From NCBI GenBank assembly GCA_905204385.1, contig CAJKZL010000004.1, forward strand, positions 1 to 26,039: a DNA stretch of 26,039 nucleotides. The letters are read 5' to 3'. The first letter of the stretch is position 1; every line of letters begins with the position of its first letter. A program made the position numbers and the translations under genes. The notes below the pieces were generated by a model. That model was not told the origin of the DNA. It saw only the letters and a program-made list of their open reading frames with translations, and did not search any database. Source of the stretch: an uncultured Odoribacter sp. GTDB lineage: Bacteria > Bacteroidota > Bacteroidia > Bacteroidales > Marinifilaceae. Below are positions 1-8,332 of the stretch, one piece after another.

Positions 1-49
1 ATACAGAAAGCCAGTCTATGTTTTTCAGTAATTCAGATTTCCTGTTCAT
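1..49 (-). CDS. rodA: RodA, N-terminal fragment (cut by window edge)
   Basis: Only the first 16 codons lie in the window, reading MNRKSELLKNIDWLLY. The ATG is at 49-47, 10 bases after the mrdA stop codon. The start of a cell-shape SEDS glycosyltransferase (RodA/MrdB) is expected here, because rodA normally follows the PBP2 gene in mre operons, and the basic stretch followed by IDWLL looks like the cytoplasmic lead-in to the first membrane helix. RodA polymerises lipid II glycan strands together with PBP2 in the elongasome. The call rests mainly on gene order plus this short N-terminus; the rest of the protein is outside the window. Confidence 0.7.
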   Translation of the reverse strand, partial: MNRKSELLKNIDWLSV

Positions 50-59
50 ATCTTCGATG

Positions 60-1931
60 TCAATGCTGTCCGTTTAGCGGAAAAAGATTAGTATTTCGCT
101 CTGTTTGTCCCATTGTAGGTAAGCTGGGTTGTATTAAGCTCAGTTCATACATTCTTTGTTCCATTTCCTTTTTCCGGGTAGAAATTTTACCTTTCAGATA
201 TATTTCCATGATCAGCCCACCGATGGGGACCGCTGCAGCAGCTCCGAAACCGCCGTTTTCAATGTATACTGCAACGACAATCCTGGGATTTTCCCGGGGT
301 GCGAATGCCATGAAAATGGAATGGTCGTGCCCATTGTTTTGCGCTGTTCCCGTTTTTCCGCAGATAACCACCGAATCGATGGCGGCTCCCCGGGCTGTCC
401 CCAGACTGGCAGCTTGTGTCATCCCGTCGATGACGACCTCAAAATTTTCCCGGCTGCAATCCACAGTATATTTGTGGACTTGGTTGTTCATTTCCTCTAA
501 AGGACGTACGATGTGGGGAGTCATATAATAGCCGCGGTTTGCAATCACACAAGCCATATTGGCTATTTGCAAGGGAGTCAGCAGCAATTCACCTTGACCG
601 ATGGATAGAGACATGATAAAACTCCAGCGCCAATCCTTGGTTTTAAACTTTTTGTCATAGATCACCGGATCGGGCAGTAATCCGCTTTTTTCGTTTGTAA
701 AATCCGGGCATATTTTCGAACCCAATCCGAAAGAACTCATAAATTCTCTCCAGGCTTGATAAGATTCCCGGACAGTTTTATATTTATTGTTTTCAAGAAT
801 TCTTCTCCAGACATTCACAAAATAAGGATTGCAGGAATGTTGAATCCCTCCTCTTAAATCCAGAGGAGAAACATGATTGTGGCATCCCATGCGGATCCCT
901 CCGATGGGGGTACGTGCTTTGCCGATGCATTCGAAACGGGATTCCGGAGTGATGACCTTTTCTTTCAATCCGTAAAGTGCCTGGAGCGTTTTGAAAGTAG
1001 AGCCCGGCGGATAAGCTCCGCTGACTACCCGGTCGATCAAGGGCTCATTCGGATCTGCCAATAATTTTTTGTAGTTTTTCCCCCTTTCGAGGCCTATCAT
1101 CAACTGAGGATCGTAACCCGGACTGGATACTTTCACCAGGATCTCTCCGGTGGAAGGTTCAATGGCAATAATACCCCCCTTTTTATTCATCATCAATCGG
1201 TAGGCATATTCCTGCAAATCGATGTCCAGGGTAGTGGTCAGGTTTTGCCCTACGATTGCCGGCTTATCGTATTCGCCGTCTTTAAACGATCCTTTAATCC
1301 GGTTGTAATTATCCACCAATAAGATTTTTTCTCCCTTTACACCTCTCAGAACTTTTTCATAGGTCTTTTCTAATCCGCTAAATCCGATGTAATCTCCCAT
1401 GGCGTAGGTACTGTCGCGCTCTATCTGCGCCTGACCTACTTCACTGATGTATCCGAATACATCCGCAGAATGCGAAACGTTATATTTGCGTAAAGTCCTG
1501 GTTTGCATAAAAAAGCCCGGATATTTGTAGAGCTTTTCCTGCAATACGGCATATTTATCTGCCGTAATTTGAGAAATCAGTACGGAAGCTTTATAAGTAG
1601 AGTAACGCCGGGAACGTAACAGACTTTTCACCAGGGTTTCCTTTTCAATCCCTAAAATGGAAATCAATTCCGTAGTATCGAAGGATTTAACTTGTCGGGG
1701 AATAACCATCAGATCATATGCCGGTTGGTTTTCCACCAATAGTTTACCGTTCCGGTCGAAGATTAACCCCCGCGCCGGATATTGGGTGGCGATTCGCTGG
1801 GAGTTCATCATGGCTTTTACTTGAAACGATTCGTCAATAACCTGCATATAAAACAGGCGAATGATATATATACAACACACACATACTACAATCGCTGTTA
1901 TAAGTGTCTTCCGATGTGCATATTTGTTCAT
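60..1931 (-). CDS. mrdA: Penicillin-binding protein 2 (elongasome transpeptidase)
   Basis: This 623-residue class B penicillin-binding protein cross-links peptidoglycan during lateral wall growth, acting with RodA and MreBCD at the inner membrane. A single N-terminal membrane helix lies at about residues 9-30, followed by the PBP dimerisation/pedestal region at about 50-230. The transpeptidase domain carries all three signature motifs: STFK with nucleophile Ser311, SCN at 366-368 and KTG at 526-528. Length is normal for the family. The gene is 110 bases downstream of mreD and 10 bases upstream of rodA, so it should be cotranscribed. No in-frame start codon exists upstream before a stop, so the ATG at 1931 is the start. 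The shape-operon context separates it from the division enzyme PBP3/FtsI. Confidence 0.95.
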   Translation of the reverse strand: MNKYAHRKTLITAIVVCVCCIYIIRLFYMQVIDESFQVKAMMNSQRIATQYPARGLIFDRNGKLLVENQPAYDLMVIPRQVKSFDTTELISILGIEKETLVKSLLRSRRYSTYKASVLISQITADKYAVLQEKLYKYPGFFMQTRTLRKYNVSHSADVFGYISEVGQAQIERDSTYAMGDYIGFSGLEKTYEKVLRGVKGEKILLVDNYNRIKGSFKDGEYDKPAIVGQNLTTTLDIDLQEYAYRLMMNKKGGIIAIEPSTGEILVKVSSPGYDPQLMIGLERGKNYKKLLADPNEPLIDRVVSGAYPPGSTFKTLQALYGLKEKVITPESRFECIGKARTPIGGIRMGCHNHVSPLDLRGGIQHSCNPYFVNVWRRILENNKYKTVRESYQAWREFMSSFGLGSKICPDFTNEKSGLLPDPVIYDKKFKTKDWRWSFIMSLSIGQGELLLTPLQIANMACVIANRGYYMTPHIVRPLEEMNNQVHKYTVDCSRENFEVVIDGMTQAASLGTARGAAIDSVVICGKTGTAQNNGHDHSIFMAFAPRENPRIVVAVYIENGGFGAAAAVPIGGLIMEIYLKGKISTRKKEMEQRMYELSLIQPSLPTMGQTERNTNLFPLNGQH

Positions 1932-2041
1932 GACGCTACATTTGAAATTTAGTTTTGTCCTGACGGATTCTCCGGAACTTTTCTTCCTCGCCCGACTCTT
2001 GCGTTAAATACAGTCGGTAGGAGTTCGAAAACAGGAGTGCA

Positions 2042-2548
2042 TTAATTCTGTTTCTTTTTCAAAGCTATAAAATAATACAGTACGATGAAAAGGGTAGAAG
2101 CAAGCGTACTATAAAAAATACGCATTAAAGTAATCAGGAAATTTTGAAAGCTGAAAGCCTCGCAAAGTATCAATACAACATTAAAGATTAAGGTAGAAAT
2201 CAACACGTATTTAAAGAACCAACCGAAGTCACTGATTTTTTGTTTTCCTTGTATGTCGTCGATCTGTTCCCGATTGGAAGTCAACATTAACAAGCGGGGA
2301 CGGATATAGGCAATGAGGGTTGTGGCTGCAGCATGGATTCCCATGGTATGATTCGCCAAATCCATAAACAACCCCAGGGCGAATCCAAACAGTAAAATGG
2401 TTGCATTCCGCAAACGGTAGGGGAGAATATATACTCCCAGAATGTAAATATTGATATATACATAGGAATGGAGTTGTATATTATCCAAAATCGTTAGTTG
2501 CAGCAACAACAAAATAAACAGATGTAAATAAAATTTCGGATTACTCAT
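2042..2548 (-). CDS. mreD: Rod shape-determining protein MreD
   Basis: A small (168-residue) integral membrane protein with several hydrophobic segments and little charge. The sequence includes a PYRLRNATILLFGFALG stretch, consistent with the MreD fold. MreD links the cytoplasmic MreB filament to MreC and the PBP2/RodA synthase. I chose the ATG at 2548 rather than a start at 2596. It lies in an ATGAGTAA overlap with the mreC stop, is preceded by a purine-rich GGGGAAAG, and the protein then begins MSNPKFYLHL, just before the first membrane helix. The longer version would add an unlikely KSKNNNNWKGK leader translated from mreC. Overlap with mreC is 8 bases, suggesting translational coupling. 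MreD sequences are poorly conserved, so context carries much of the weight. Confidence 0.9.
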   Translation of the reverse strand: MSNPKFYLHLFILLLLQLTILDNIQLHSYVYINIYILGVYILPYRLRNATILLFGFALGLFMDLANHTMGIHAAATTLIAYIRPRLLMLTSNREQIDDIQGKQKISDFGWFFKYVLISTLIFNVVLILCEAFSFQNFLITLMRIFYSTLASTLFIVLYYFIALKKKQN

Positions 2549-3374
2549 AGCTTTCCCCTTCCAATTGTTGTTGTTCTTGCTTTTTGGTATATGCAATCAC
2601 ATAGATATCCGATATCCTTTTAAAATCAGTTGCCAGTTTAACCTTTATCGAAAGGAAATTGGCGGTTTCTTTGTTTACCGATTCGACAAAACCGATTAGC
2701 TTACCTTCCGGAAATATGGTTGAAAATCCCGAGGTAACTATAGTGTCCCCAACCTCTGCATTGACATGGAAAGGGATGTCATTCAGATAGGAGTATCTGT
2801 AGTCGTCTCCATCCCACTGTAAAGATCCGTAATAGCCATTTTTTTTGATCTTGGCAGAGACCCTGAGGTTAGTATTGATCAACGGGATTACTTTAGCATA
2901 ATGTTTGCTTGCTCTTTCCACCACGCCCACTACACCTTCGCTGGAGCATACCGCCATCTCCGCCCGGATTCCGTCCGCCTGGCCTTTATCGATCGTGATG
3001 TAATTCTTGGTTTTATTAAAACCCGAATTTATCATCTCCGCAGTTCTAAAGACATAATCGACATCGATAGAATCGTTTTTTATCCACAGAGAATCCCTAT
3101 CTTTTGAAGGAAGGGCTTTCTTCAGTTCTTCGATTTGACTTCGAAGATTAGTATTCTCGGCAACTAATTTCTCATTGGTTACTTTTAGATAAAAATAATC
3201 GTCGATATCGGTGACTACTGCTGAGATTGAACCGAAAAAAGAAGCTGCATACCCTGAAAATACAGTTCTCTGATAGGAATTATGCATCACTATCAGAGAA
3301 AAGGATATGATTTCCAGGAGTATAAAAATGATAGTAAAATGATATTTTAATATCAGTTTTATAATTTCTTTCAC
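2541..3374 (-). CDS. mreC: Rod shape-determining protein MreC
   Basis: A 277-residue bitopic protein that forms a periplasmic scaffold activating PBP2/RodA. It has one membrane helix at about residues 11-30, then a coiled-coil-like stretch around 60-92 (NEKLVAENTNLRSQIEELKK), then the MreC beta-barrel domain. Within that domain are the typical elements ITIDKGQADGIRAEMAVCSSEGVVG and, later, VGDTIVTSGFSTIFPEGKLIGFV. It begins 10 bases after the mreB stop and overlaps the mreD start by 8 bases. Length and domain order are normal. Confidence 0.95.
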   Translation of the reverse strand: MKEIIKLILKYHFTIIFILLEIISFSLIVMHNSYQRTVFSGYAASFFGSISAVVTDIDDYFYLKVTNEKLVAENTNLRSQIEELKKALPSKDRDSLWIKNDSIDVDYVFRTAEMINSGFNKTKNYITIDKGQADGIRAEMAVCSSEGVVGVVERASKHYAKVIPLINTNLRVSAKIKKNGYYGSLQWDGDDYRYSYLNDIPFHVNAEVGDTIVTSGFSTIFPEGKLIGFVESVNKETANFLSIKVKLATDFKRISDIYVIAYTKKQEQQQLEGESYE

Positions 3375-3384
3375 GGTGAGTGGA

Positions 3385-4407
3385 TTATCTGATCAGGAAT
3401 GAGAATTTATCAACATTCTTCAGAGCGATACCGGTTCCTCTTGCCACAGCCCTAAGCGGGTCCTCAGCAATATGGAAAGGGATATTCAATTTATCGGTCA
3501 ACCGCTTATCCAGCCCCCGGAGCAGGGCTCCTCCTCCTGCCAGATAAATGCCTTTATTTACGATATCGGCATATAGTTCCGGCGGGGTTTGTTCCAAAGC
3601 TCCTAAAATGGCAATTTCAATTTTGGAGATAGATTTTTCCAGACAATGGGCTATTTCCTGATAGGAAACCGGAACTTCCACAGGTAAAGAAGTCATCTGA
3701 TTGGGCCCTTGTACGATAAAGTCGGCAGGGGGCTCGTCCAATTCCGAGAGGGCCGAGCCGACATGGATTTTAATCTGTTCTGCCGTCCGTTCTCCGATGC
3801 GGATGTTATGCTGATGCCGCATATATTCCTGGATATCGTCCGTCAAGTCGTCACCGGCAATGCGAATGGATTTGTTGCTGACTATACCGCCTAAAGAGAT
3901 AACGGCGATTTCAGTAGTACCTCCGCCTATATCCACTATCATATTTCCTTCGGGAGCTTCCACATCCAGTCCGATTCCCAGTGCTGCCGCCATCGGTTCG
4001 TATATCATGTATACATCCCGGCCTCCGGCATGTTCCGAGGAGTCGCGGACAGCACGCACTTCCACTTCGGTACTTCCGGAAGGGATGCATACCACGATCC
4101 GCAGGGAAGGAGAGAAGAACTTACTGTTGACGCTAGCCATTTTAATCATTCCGCGTAACATTTGCTCGGCAGCGTTAAAATCAGCTATCACCCCGTCTCT
4201 TAAAGGACGGATCGTCTTGATGTTGTCGTGCGTCTTTCCCTGCATCTGCCGGGCCTTTTCTCCGATTGCAATGACTTTCTCGGTCTTGCGGTCTATGGCA
4301 ACGATCGAAGGTTCGTTGACCACCATCTTATCGTTGCATATAATGATGGTATTGGCTGTCCCTAAATCGACAGCTATATCTTGCGTCAAAAATGAAAATA
4401 ATCCCAT
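3385..4407 (-). CDS. mreB: Actin-like cell-shape protein MreB
   Basis: A 340-residue actin-family ATPase that polymerises under the inner membrane and directs lateral wall synthesis. The phosphate-1 motif VDLGTANT is near the N-terminus, preceded by a short amphipathic lead (MGLFSFLTQD) typical of membrane-binding MreB. The phosphate-2 region reads MIVDIGGGTTEIAVISLGG and the adenosine motif reads GIYLAGGGALLRGLD. It starts 26 bases after the purH stop and ends 10 bases before mreC, making purH-mreBCD-mrdA-rodA one transcription unit, an arrangement seen in other Bacteroidales. Confidence 0.97.
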   Translation of the reverse strand: MGLFSFLTQDIAVDLGTANTIIICNDKMVVNEPSIVAIDRKTEKVIAIGEKARQMQGKTHDNIKTIRPLRDGVIADFNAAEQMLRGMIKMASVNSKFFSPSLRIVVCIPSGSTEVEVRAVRDSSEHAGGRDVYMIYEPMAAALGIGLDVEAPEGNMIVDIGGGTTEIAVISLGGIVSNKSIRIAGDDLTDDIQEYMRHQHNIRIGERTAEQIKIHVGSALSELDEPPADFIVQGPNQMTSLPVEVPVSYQEIAHCLEKSISKIEIAILGALEQTPPELYADIVNKGIYLAGGGALLRGLDKRLTDKLNIPFHIAEDPLRAVARGTGIALKNVDKFSFLIR

Positions 4408-4433
4408 TTGTATGAATCTTAAGAATTTAGGAA

Positions 4434-5969
4434 TTAATGTTTAAAATGTCTCATTCCGGTAAAGAGCATAGCTATGCCATACCGGTTCGCAGTGTCGATA
4501 GACTCCTGATCCCTGACCGAACCTCCCGGTTGTATGATTGCCGTAATGCCTGCTTTATGAGCAGCTTCTACGCAATCCGAAAAAGGGAAAAAGGCGTCTG
4601 AAGCCATTACACTTCCCGGAATCCGGTCTCCGCCCTGACGGATTGCATTTTCCAGCGCCCAGATCCGACTCACCTGTCCCGGTCCTACACCAGTGGTACA
4701 CAGATTTTTTGCAATGGCAATTCCGTTGGATTTAGTATGTTTGACCACTTTCCAGGCGAACATCAAATCCCGCATTTCGGCCTCTGTAGGTTGGCGGTCG
4801 GTCACTACTTTCAGTTCCGCTTCGTGTAGTAATTCCGTATCCAGATCCTGAATCAACAAACCGCCCAATACCGTTTTGGCTTTGCTTGCCTTTTGGTCTT
4901 TTTTCCCGATATATTCCAGTTGGAGCAAACGAATATTCTTCTTTTTAGTCAGAATATCGAGAGCTTCCTGAGTGAAAGAAGGAGCGACAACTACTTCCAG
5001 GAAGGTTTTTGCCATTTCAGCGGCAGTTTCGGCATCTATCTCCCGGTTGGCAGCTACGATACCTCCGAAAATAGAGACGGGATCTGCTTCATAAGCCCGT
5101 CGATAGGCTTCTGCCAGGGTAGAGGCGCTACCGACGCCACAGGGATTGGCATGCTTGGCAGCTACTATGGTAGGCTCTTCAAATTCTTTCAAGGTTTCCA
5201 AAGCACCGTCCGTATCCCCGATGTTATTGTAGGACAACTCTTTGCCATGCAACTGGACACTGCCGGGCAAAGTCCCTTCGGTTCCCTTTACGGATGCATA
5301 AAAAGCTGCCGTCTGATGCGGATTTTCGCCGTAGCGTAAATCTTGTTTTTTCTCATAAGTCAGAGTAAGGGTCTTCGGATATTTCAGGTTGAGTTTTTCC
5401 GAAAAGTATCCTGCAATCAAAGCATCGTAGTGAGCGGTATGTATAAATACTTTCGCAGCCAGCCTTTCCTTTGTCTCTGCCGAGGTATCGCCCTGGGCCT
5501 GAAGTTCTTCGATCACCGGACGGTAGTCCTCCGGATCGGTAAGCACCGTTACAAATTTATAATTCTTAGCTGCGGCCCGTATCATCGTGGGACCGCCGAT
5601 ATCGATGTTTTCAATGATTTCTTCGTGGGAAACGCCCGGTTTTAAAAGGGTTTGTTTAAAAGGATAAAGGTTACAAACTACGATATCGATGGGATCGATC
5701 CCCAACTCGCCCATTTGTTTTTTATGATTGTCATTGTCACGGATAGCCAAAATACCGCCCTCTACATTCGGGTGCAGAGTCTTTACCCTGCCGTCGAAAC
5801 ATTCCGGGAACTCAGTCAAATCTGAAATATCCATTACTCGTATACCTTCTTCTTTCAGCTTCTTGGAAGTTCCTCCCGTCGAAATGATTTCCCACCCCAT
5901 AGAATCCAGCGATCTGGCAAAATCGACAATGCCTGTTTTGTCAAAAACACTAATTAATGCTCTTTTCAT
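4434..5969 (-). CDS. purH: Bifunctional AICAR transformylase / IMP cyclohydrolase
   Basis: This enzyme performs the last two steps of purine synthesis: formylation of AICAR with 10-formyl-THF, then cyclisation to IMP. The N-terminal MGS-like cyclohydrolase domain is at about residues 1-195 ([21 protein letters not shown]). The transformylase domain follows, with RYGENPHQ at 212-219 and the catalytic Lys272-His273 pair in [11 protein letters not shown]. Total length is 511 residues, as usual. The reading frame is open further upstream, but the ATG at 5969 is chosen because the protein then starts [13 protein letters not shown], the family N-terminus. A -7 promoter element lies about 80 bases upstream. 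As the first gene of the mre operon it ties wall-growth genes to a purine-pathway promoter. Confidence 0.97.
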   Translation of the reverse strand: MKRALISVFDKTGIVDFARSLDSMGWEIISTGGTSKKLKEEGIRVMDISDLTEFPECFDGRVKTLHPNVEGGILAIRDNDNHKKQMGELGIDPIDIVVCNLYPFKQTLLKPGVSHEEIIENIDIGGPTMIRAAAKNYKFVTVLTDPEDYRPVIEELQAQGDTSAETKERLAAKVFIHTAHYDALIAGYFSEKLNLKYPKTLTLTYEKKQDLRYGENPHQTAAFYASVKGTEGTLPGSVQLHGKELSYNNIGDTDGALETLKEFEEPTIVAAKHANPCGVGSASTLAEAYRRAYEADPVSIFGGIVAANREIDAETAAEMAKTFLEVVVAPSFTQEALDILTKKKNIRLLQLEYIGKKDQKASKAKTVLGGLLIQDLDTELLHEAELKVVTDRQPTEAEMRDLMFAWKVVKHTKSNGIAIAKNLCTTGVGPGQVSRIWALENAIRQGGDRIPGSVMASDAFFPFSDCVEAAHKAGITAIIQPGGSVRDQESIDTANRYGIAMLFTGMRHFKH

Positions 5970-6049
5970 CCGGATAATATTTTTAATTCCTATCTGACAG
6001 AAACATTCTCTCAGATACACATTTATTTATGCAAAATCCTATTACGTGG

Positions 6050-6057
6050 CAAAGGTA
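6050..6057 (-). promoter_or_regulatory. Putative -7 element upstream of purH
   Basis: On the minus strand the octamer reads TACCTTTG, a full match to the Bacteroidota -7 consensus TAnnTTTG. It lies about 80 bases upstream of the purH start. No clear TTG was found at the expected -33 distance, so this is a candidate from one element only. Confidence 0.45.
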
Positions 6058-6112
6058 GTAAAAAAAGAGTATTATTTTTATTTCCGAAAGCCGATCGTGT
6101 TTTTTTTTTATC

Positions 6113-6129
6113 CGATGAACTTTTCATCG
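6113..6129 (-). terminator. Small hairpin just after the Rieske-like lipoprotein gene
   Basis: CGATGAA and TTCATCG form a perfect 7-bp stem around a 3-base loop, starting directly after the stop codon of the minus-strand gene at 6131. There is no U-run on the transcript side, so intrinsic termination is uncertain. It may instead protect the mRNA end. Confidence 0.35.
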
Positions 6130-6130
6130 T

Positions 6131-6607
6131 TTAATGGTTGCTTATAATCAATTTGTTACCCGATTTTACGACCGGGTATTCCTTTAAGGGATAAATATTT
6201 TTTTCGGCATCTTCCGGATAGCCGTAGAGCAAAAGGAAACGAAGCCCGCATACCGGGCATCGGACAAAACTTCCCTGTAAATCTTTTTGGCCGAAAGCAG
6301 AGGTCAGATCGGTACAATTCGTGCAGGTGGCGTCAAAACATTTGTATTCTGTATTGTTGTTGGTATAAATGATAATGCCGTGACCCTGATATCCTAAAGC
6401 GGTCCCGCTTGAAGAAGTACTGAAATACCTGGGCTGATCGATCCAGTTGGTGCTTTCTCCGCCTAGGGATAAATCGATTTGAGTATAAACGGGCACATCC
6501 GGAATAATGTGCTTATCCCGGATATTTTCGGCAAATTTATGACTACAACTTACATTTATTCCCAAATGAAAGGCTAATACGGAAAAAAATATTATTTTTG
6601 ATTTCAT
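6131..6607 (-). CDS. Small lipoprotein with a cysteine-substituted Rieske-like domain
   Basis: A 158-residue exported protein. An N-terminal hydrophobic signal is followed by NVSC, an imperfect lipobox with Cys21. The C-terminal half resembles the cluster-binding part of Rieske-like proteins: FDATCTNC (Cys95, Cys98), then FVRCPVCGLRF (Cys117, Cys120), then a PLKEYPVVKSGNKLIISN tail like the last strands of a Rieske domain. In a normal Rieske centre each pair is one Cys and one His; here both pairs are Cys-x2-Cys, with another Cys at 90. That suggests a structural zinc or a four-cysteine iron site instead. It stands alone, divergent from the next gene with 33 bases between starts. Function is unknown and the Rieske relationship is from pattern recognition only. 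Confidence 0.7.
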   Translation of the reverse strand: MKSKIIFFSVLAFHLGINVSCSHKFAENIRDKHIIPDVPVYTQIDLSLGGESTNWIDQPRYFSTSSSGTALGYQGHGIIIYTNNNTEYKCFDATCTNCTDLTSAFGQKDLQGSFVRCPVCGLRFLLLYGYPEDAEKNIYPLKEYPVVKSGNKLIISNH

Positions 6608-6627
6608 TATTGATAAACTTTGAACGA

Positions 6628-6635
6628 CAAATATA
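6628..6635 (-). promoter_or_regulatory. Putative -7 element for the Rieske-like lipoprotein gene
   Basis: Minus-strand TATATTTG fits TAnnTTTG and lies 21 bases upstream of the ATG at 6607, a sensible distance for a short leader. No clear -33 TTG is visible. Confidence 0.4.
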
Positions 6636-6640
6636 GCAAT

Positions 6641-7027
6641 ATGAATATTATAACAGCTGATTTTAATTGGATTTCCTTATTGGTTATCGTAATCGTATGG
6701 ATTATCGGTATGATGAGATCCAAAACCAAGAAAACAGTCGAAAGGCCGGTATTTTTTCCTCCCGAATACGATACCCAGGAAGATGAAAAAGAGGAAGGGT
6801 ATACTGTTTCCGATTTTTCAGATAGGAGGGAAGAATCCTGGATTGCTGCGAACACAGCGCGTGAATCGGAAGTAACAATCGAACCTTCGAAACCGGCAAT
6901 GAATTACCGACCGTTTGAAAATACTCCAGTTTTTCAGGACGATGAAGAAAAGGAAGAAGAACCCATTCGCATAGATCTCCGTCAGGCCATTATCAGCAGC
7001 GAGATCTTGCGGCGCCCGGATTTCTAG
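6641..7027 (+). CDS. Small single-pass membrane protein, unknown function
   Basis: A 128-residue protein. One hydrophobic helix at about residues 10-25 (WISLLVIVIVWIIGMM) is followed by basic RSKTKK, which by the positive-inside rule places the rest in the cytoplasm. A long acidic, probably disordered middle follows, ending in a compact tail, IRIDLRQAIISSEILRRPDF. Similar DLR-A-I-SEIL tails occur, as I recall, in other Bacteroidota small proteins, so the tail may be a docking motif. The start at 6641 is ATG; the frame extends to a TTG at 6620, which would add seven residues and seems less likely. A TATTTTTG element at 6593-6600 could be its promoter. It ends 3 bases before the convergent gene. 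No function is assigned. Confidence 0.75.
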   Translation: MNIITADFNWISLLVIVIVWIIGMMRSKTKKTVERPVFFPPEYDTQEDEKEEGYTVSDFSDRREESWIAANTARESEVTIEPSKPAMNYRPFENTPVFQDDEEKEEEPIRIDLRQAIISSEILRRPDF

Positions 7028-7030
7028 GGT

Positions 7031-8332
7031 TTAAAAAACGATACCGATACCGGTCGAAAGGGTGAAAAGATATGGCTTGTAATCTATATCGCTGTCCTGA
7101 CTCAGTGATTGGAGGAAATATTTGAATCCTGGTTCGATCATGATTTTTATCTTACTGGATAAAGGATATTCCATGCCGAGTCCCCAATCGGTGCTCATAT
7201 TGAAATTTCTGATATTTTCGGTACTTCCTAGGAATTCTTTATCATTGCCGTATTTCAGGTATACTTTATTGTTGACTATTATATTACTGCTGAATCCACC
7301 GATCAGAGAAAAAGAAATTTTGTTGTTGTTCAGTCTGTAGCGGAGATGCAAAGGGATGGAGAGGGTACCGAAAACTTGCTCCAGGGTTTCTTCTTCGTAG
7401 GAAGCAACGGTTGTGGTGGTGACAATGGCTTCAGAATTTCGGTAGGCTACCGCTTTTTGTTTGGTTTTGATGTTTCCCAGAGGAGTAGAAACTCTGCGGG
7501 AATTATTTCCCGCGGTCAGGGTAGCGGTAGGTCCTGATTCCATTGTTTCAGCCGTTTTTTGTCCCATGCGGGAATAGAACAGACCGGTTTCTACCGACCA
7601 GCGTTTTCCGGTTCCGATCGATAACGCCAGTCCGCCTCCGCTATTCATCATACCTTCCATTTGATCGTCACTATAGCTTTTTCCGCGGGTATTTTTCACG
7701 GAAGAAGAATAGTTTCCCGAAGAATAGGCCGGGGTATAGAGGCCGCTCAGGGCAATTCTCAGTTTTTCCTTTGTTTTTTCCGATTTGTGTTCCTCTTGCA
7801 ACAAGGCCAGGTATTCGCGGTTGTTTTTTAAGGAAGCCTTGCTGGTGATGGGAATGATATCCTGGCGGATAAAATGATTTTTCAAATTCGTGTCGTTGTT
7901 TTTCCGATCGACGGCCTTGCTGTCTACCGATGCCGGGAGGGAGAGGGGCCGATAGGCCTGCCGGGTTCTGTTCTCCGTTTTTTGTCCGGATGCTTTTTTC
8001 TGCTGGCTGCTTGCTGTTTTCAAATAGGTGGATTGCTGAAGAGCGGGAGTGTGGCCGGCGAGAGGGGATAATGCGTGGAATTCAATATTTTCAACTTCGG
8101 TCAACCTTGCAATCACAGGCATTCTGGTTTCGTCGCTGGTATAAAGTTGTTTCCAAAGGCCGATACCTAAAGCAAGCAAGGCTACGGCTGCTGCTCCCCG
8201 GTACCACCATATGCTTCTTTTAGCATTGCGTTTGCTTAATTCCCGTTCGATATTTTGCCAGATGTGATCGGGCGGATCACACTGTTGTTCGAGCAGGGCT
8301 TTTTTGAATAATCGATCTATATTATTGCTCAT
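7031..8332 (-). CDS. Putative dual membrane-spanning anti-sigma factor (Dma-like)
   Basis: This 433-residue protein has three parts. A cytoplasmic N-terminus of about 40 residues (DPPDHIWQNIERELSKR) resembles the start of Bacteroidota anti-sigma partners. One membrane helix lies at about 43-60 (AAAVALLALGIGLW). A Ser/Thr/Lys-rich linker of roughly 150 residues leads to a C-terminal outer-membrane beta-barrel-like domain from about residue 222, with alternating strands and a terminal phenylalanine (LSTGIGIVF). This matches the architecture described for dual membrane-spanning anti-sigma factors in Bacteroides, which join inner and outer membranes and control a partner ECF sigma factor and vesicle formation. 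The start codon overlaps the sigma gene by 11 bases, indicating coupling. The sigma-binding role is inferred from context. Confidence 0.8.
   Translation of the reverse strand: MSNNIDRLFKKALLEQQCDPPDHIWQNIERELSKRNAKRSIWWYRGAAAVALLALGIGLWKQLYTSDETRMPVIARLTEVENIEFHALSPLAGHTPALQQSTYLKTASSQQKKASGQKTENRTRQAYRPLSLPASVDSKAVDRKNNDTNLKNHFIRQDIIPITSKASLKNNREYLALLQEEHKSEKTKEKLRIALSGLYTPAYSSGNYSSSVKNTRGKSYSDDQMEGMMNSGGGLALSIGTGKRWSVETGLFYSRMGQKTAETMESGPTATLTAGNNSRRVSTPLGNIKTKQKAVAYRNSEAIVTTTTVASYEEETLEQVFGTLSIPLHLRYRLNNNKISFSLIGGFSSNIIVNNKVYLKYGNDKEFLGSTENIRNFNMSTDWGLGMEYPLSSKIKIMIEPGFKYFLQSLSQDSDIDYKPYLFTLSTGIGIVF

Noticed and set aside
3860..4444. Plus-strand ORF of 194 residues over mreB
   Set aside because: It is a long antisense frame caused by mreB codon use, with low-complexity Ser/Pro/Ile composition and no family resemblance.
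6607..6855. Minus-strand 82-residue hydrophobic ORF
   Set aside because: It is antisense to the small membrane protein at 6641, whose helix, charged linker and tail make better biological sense.
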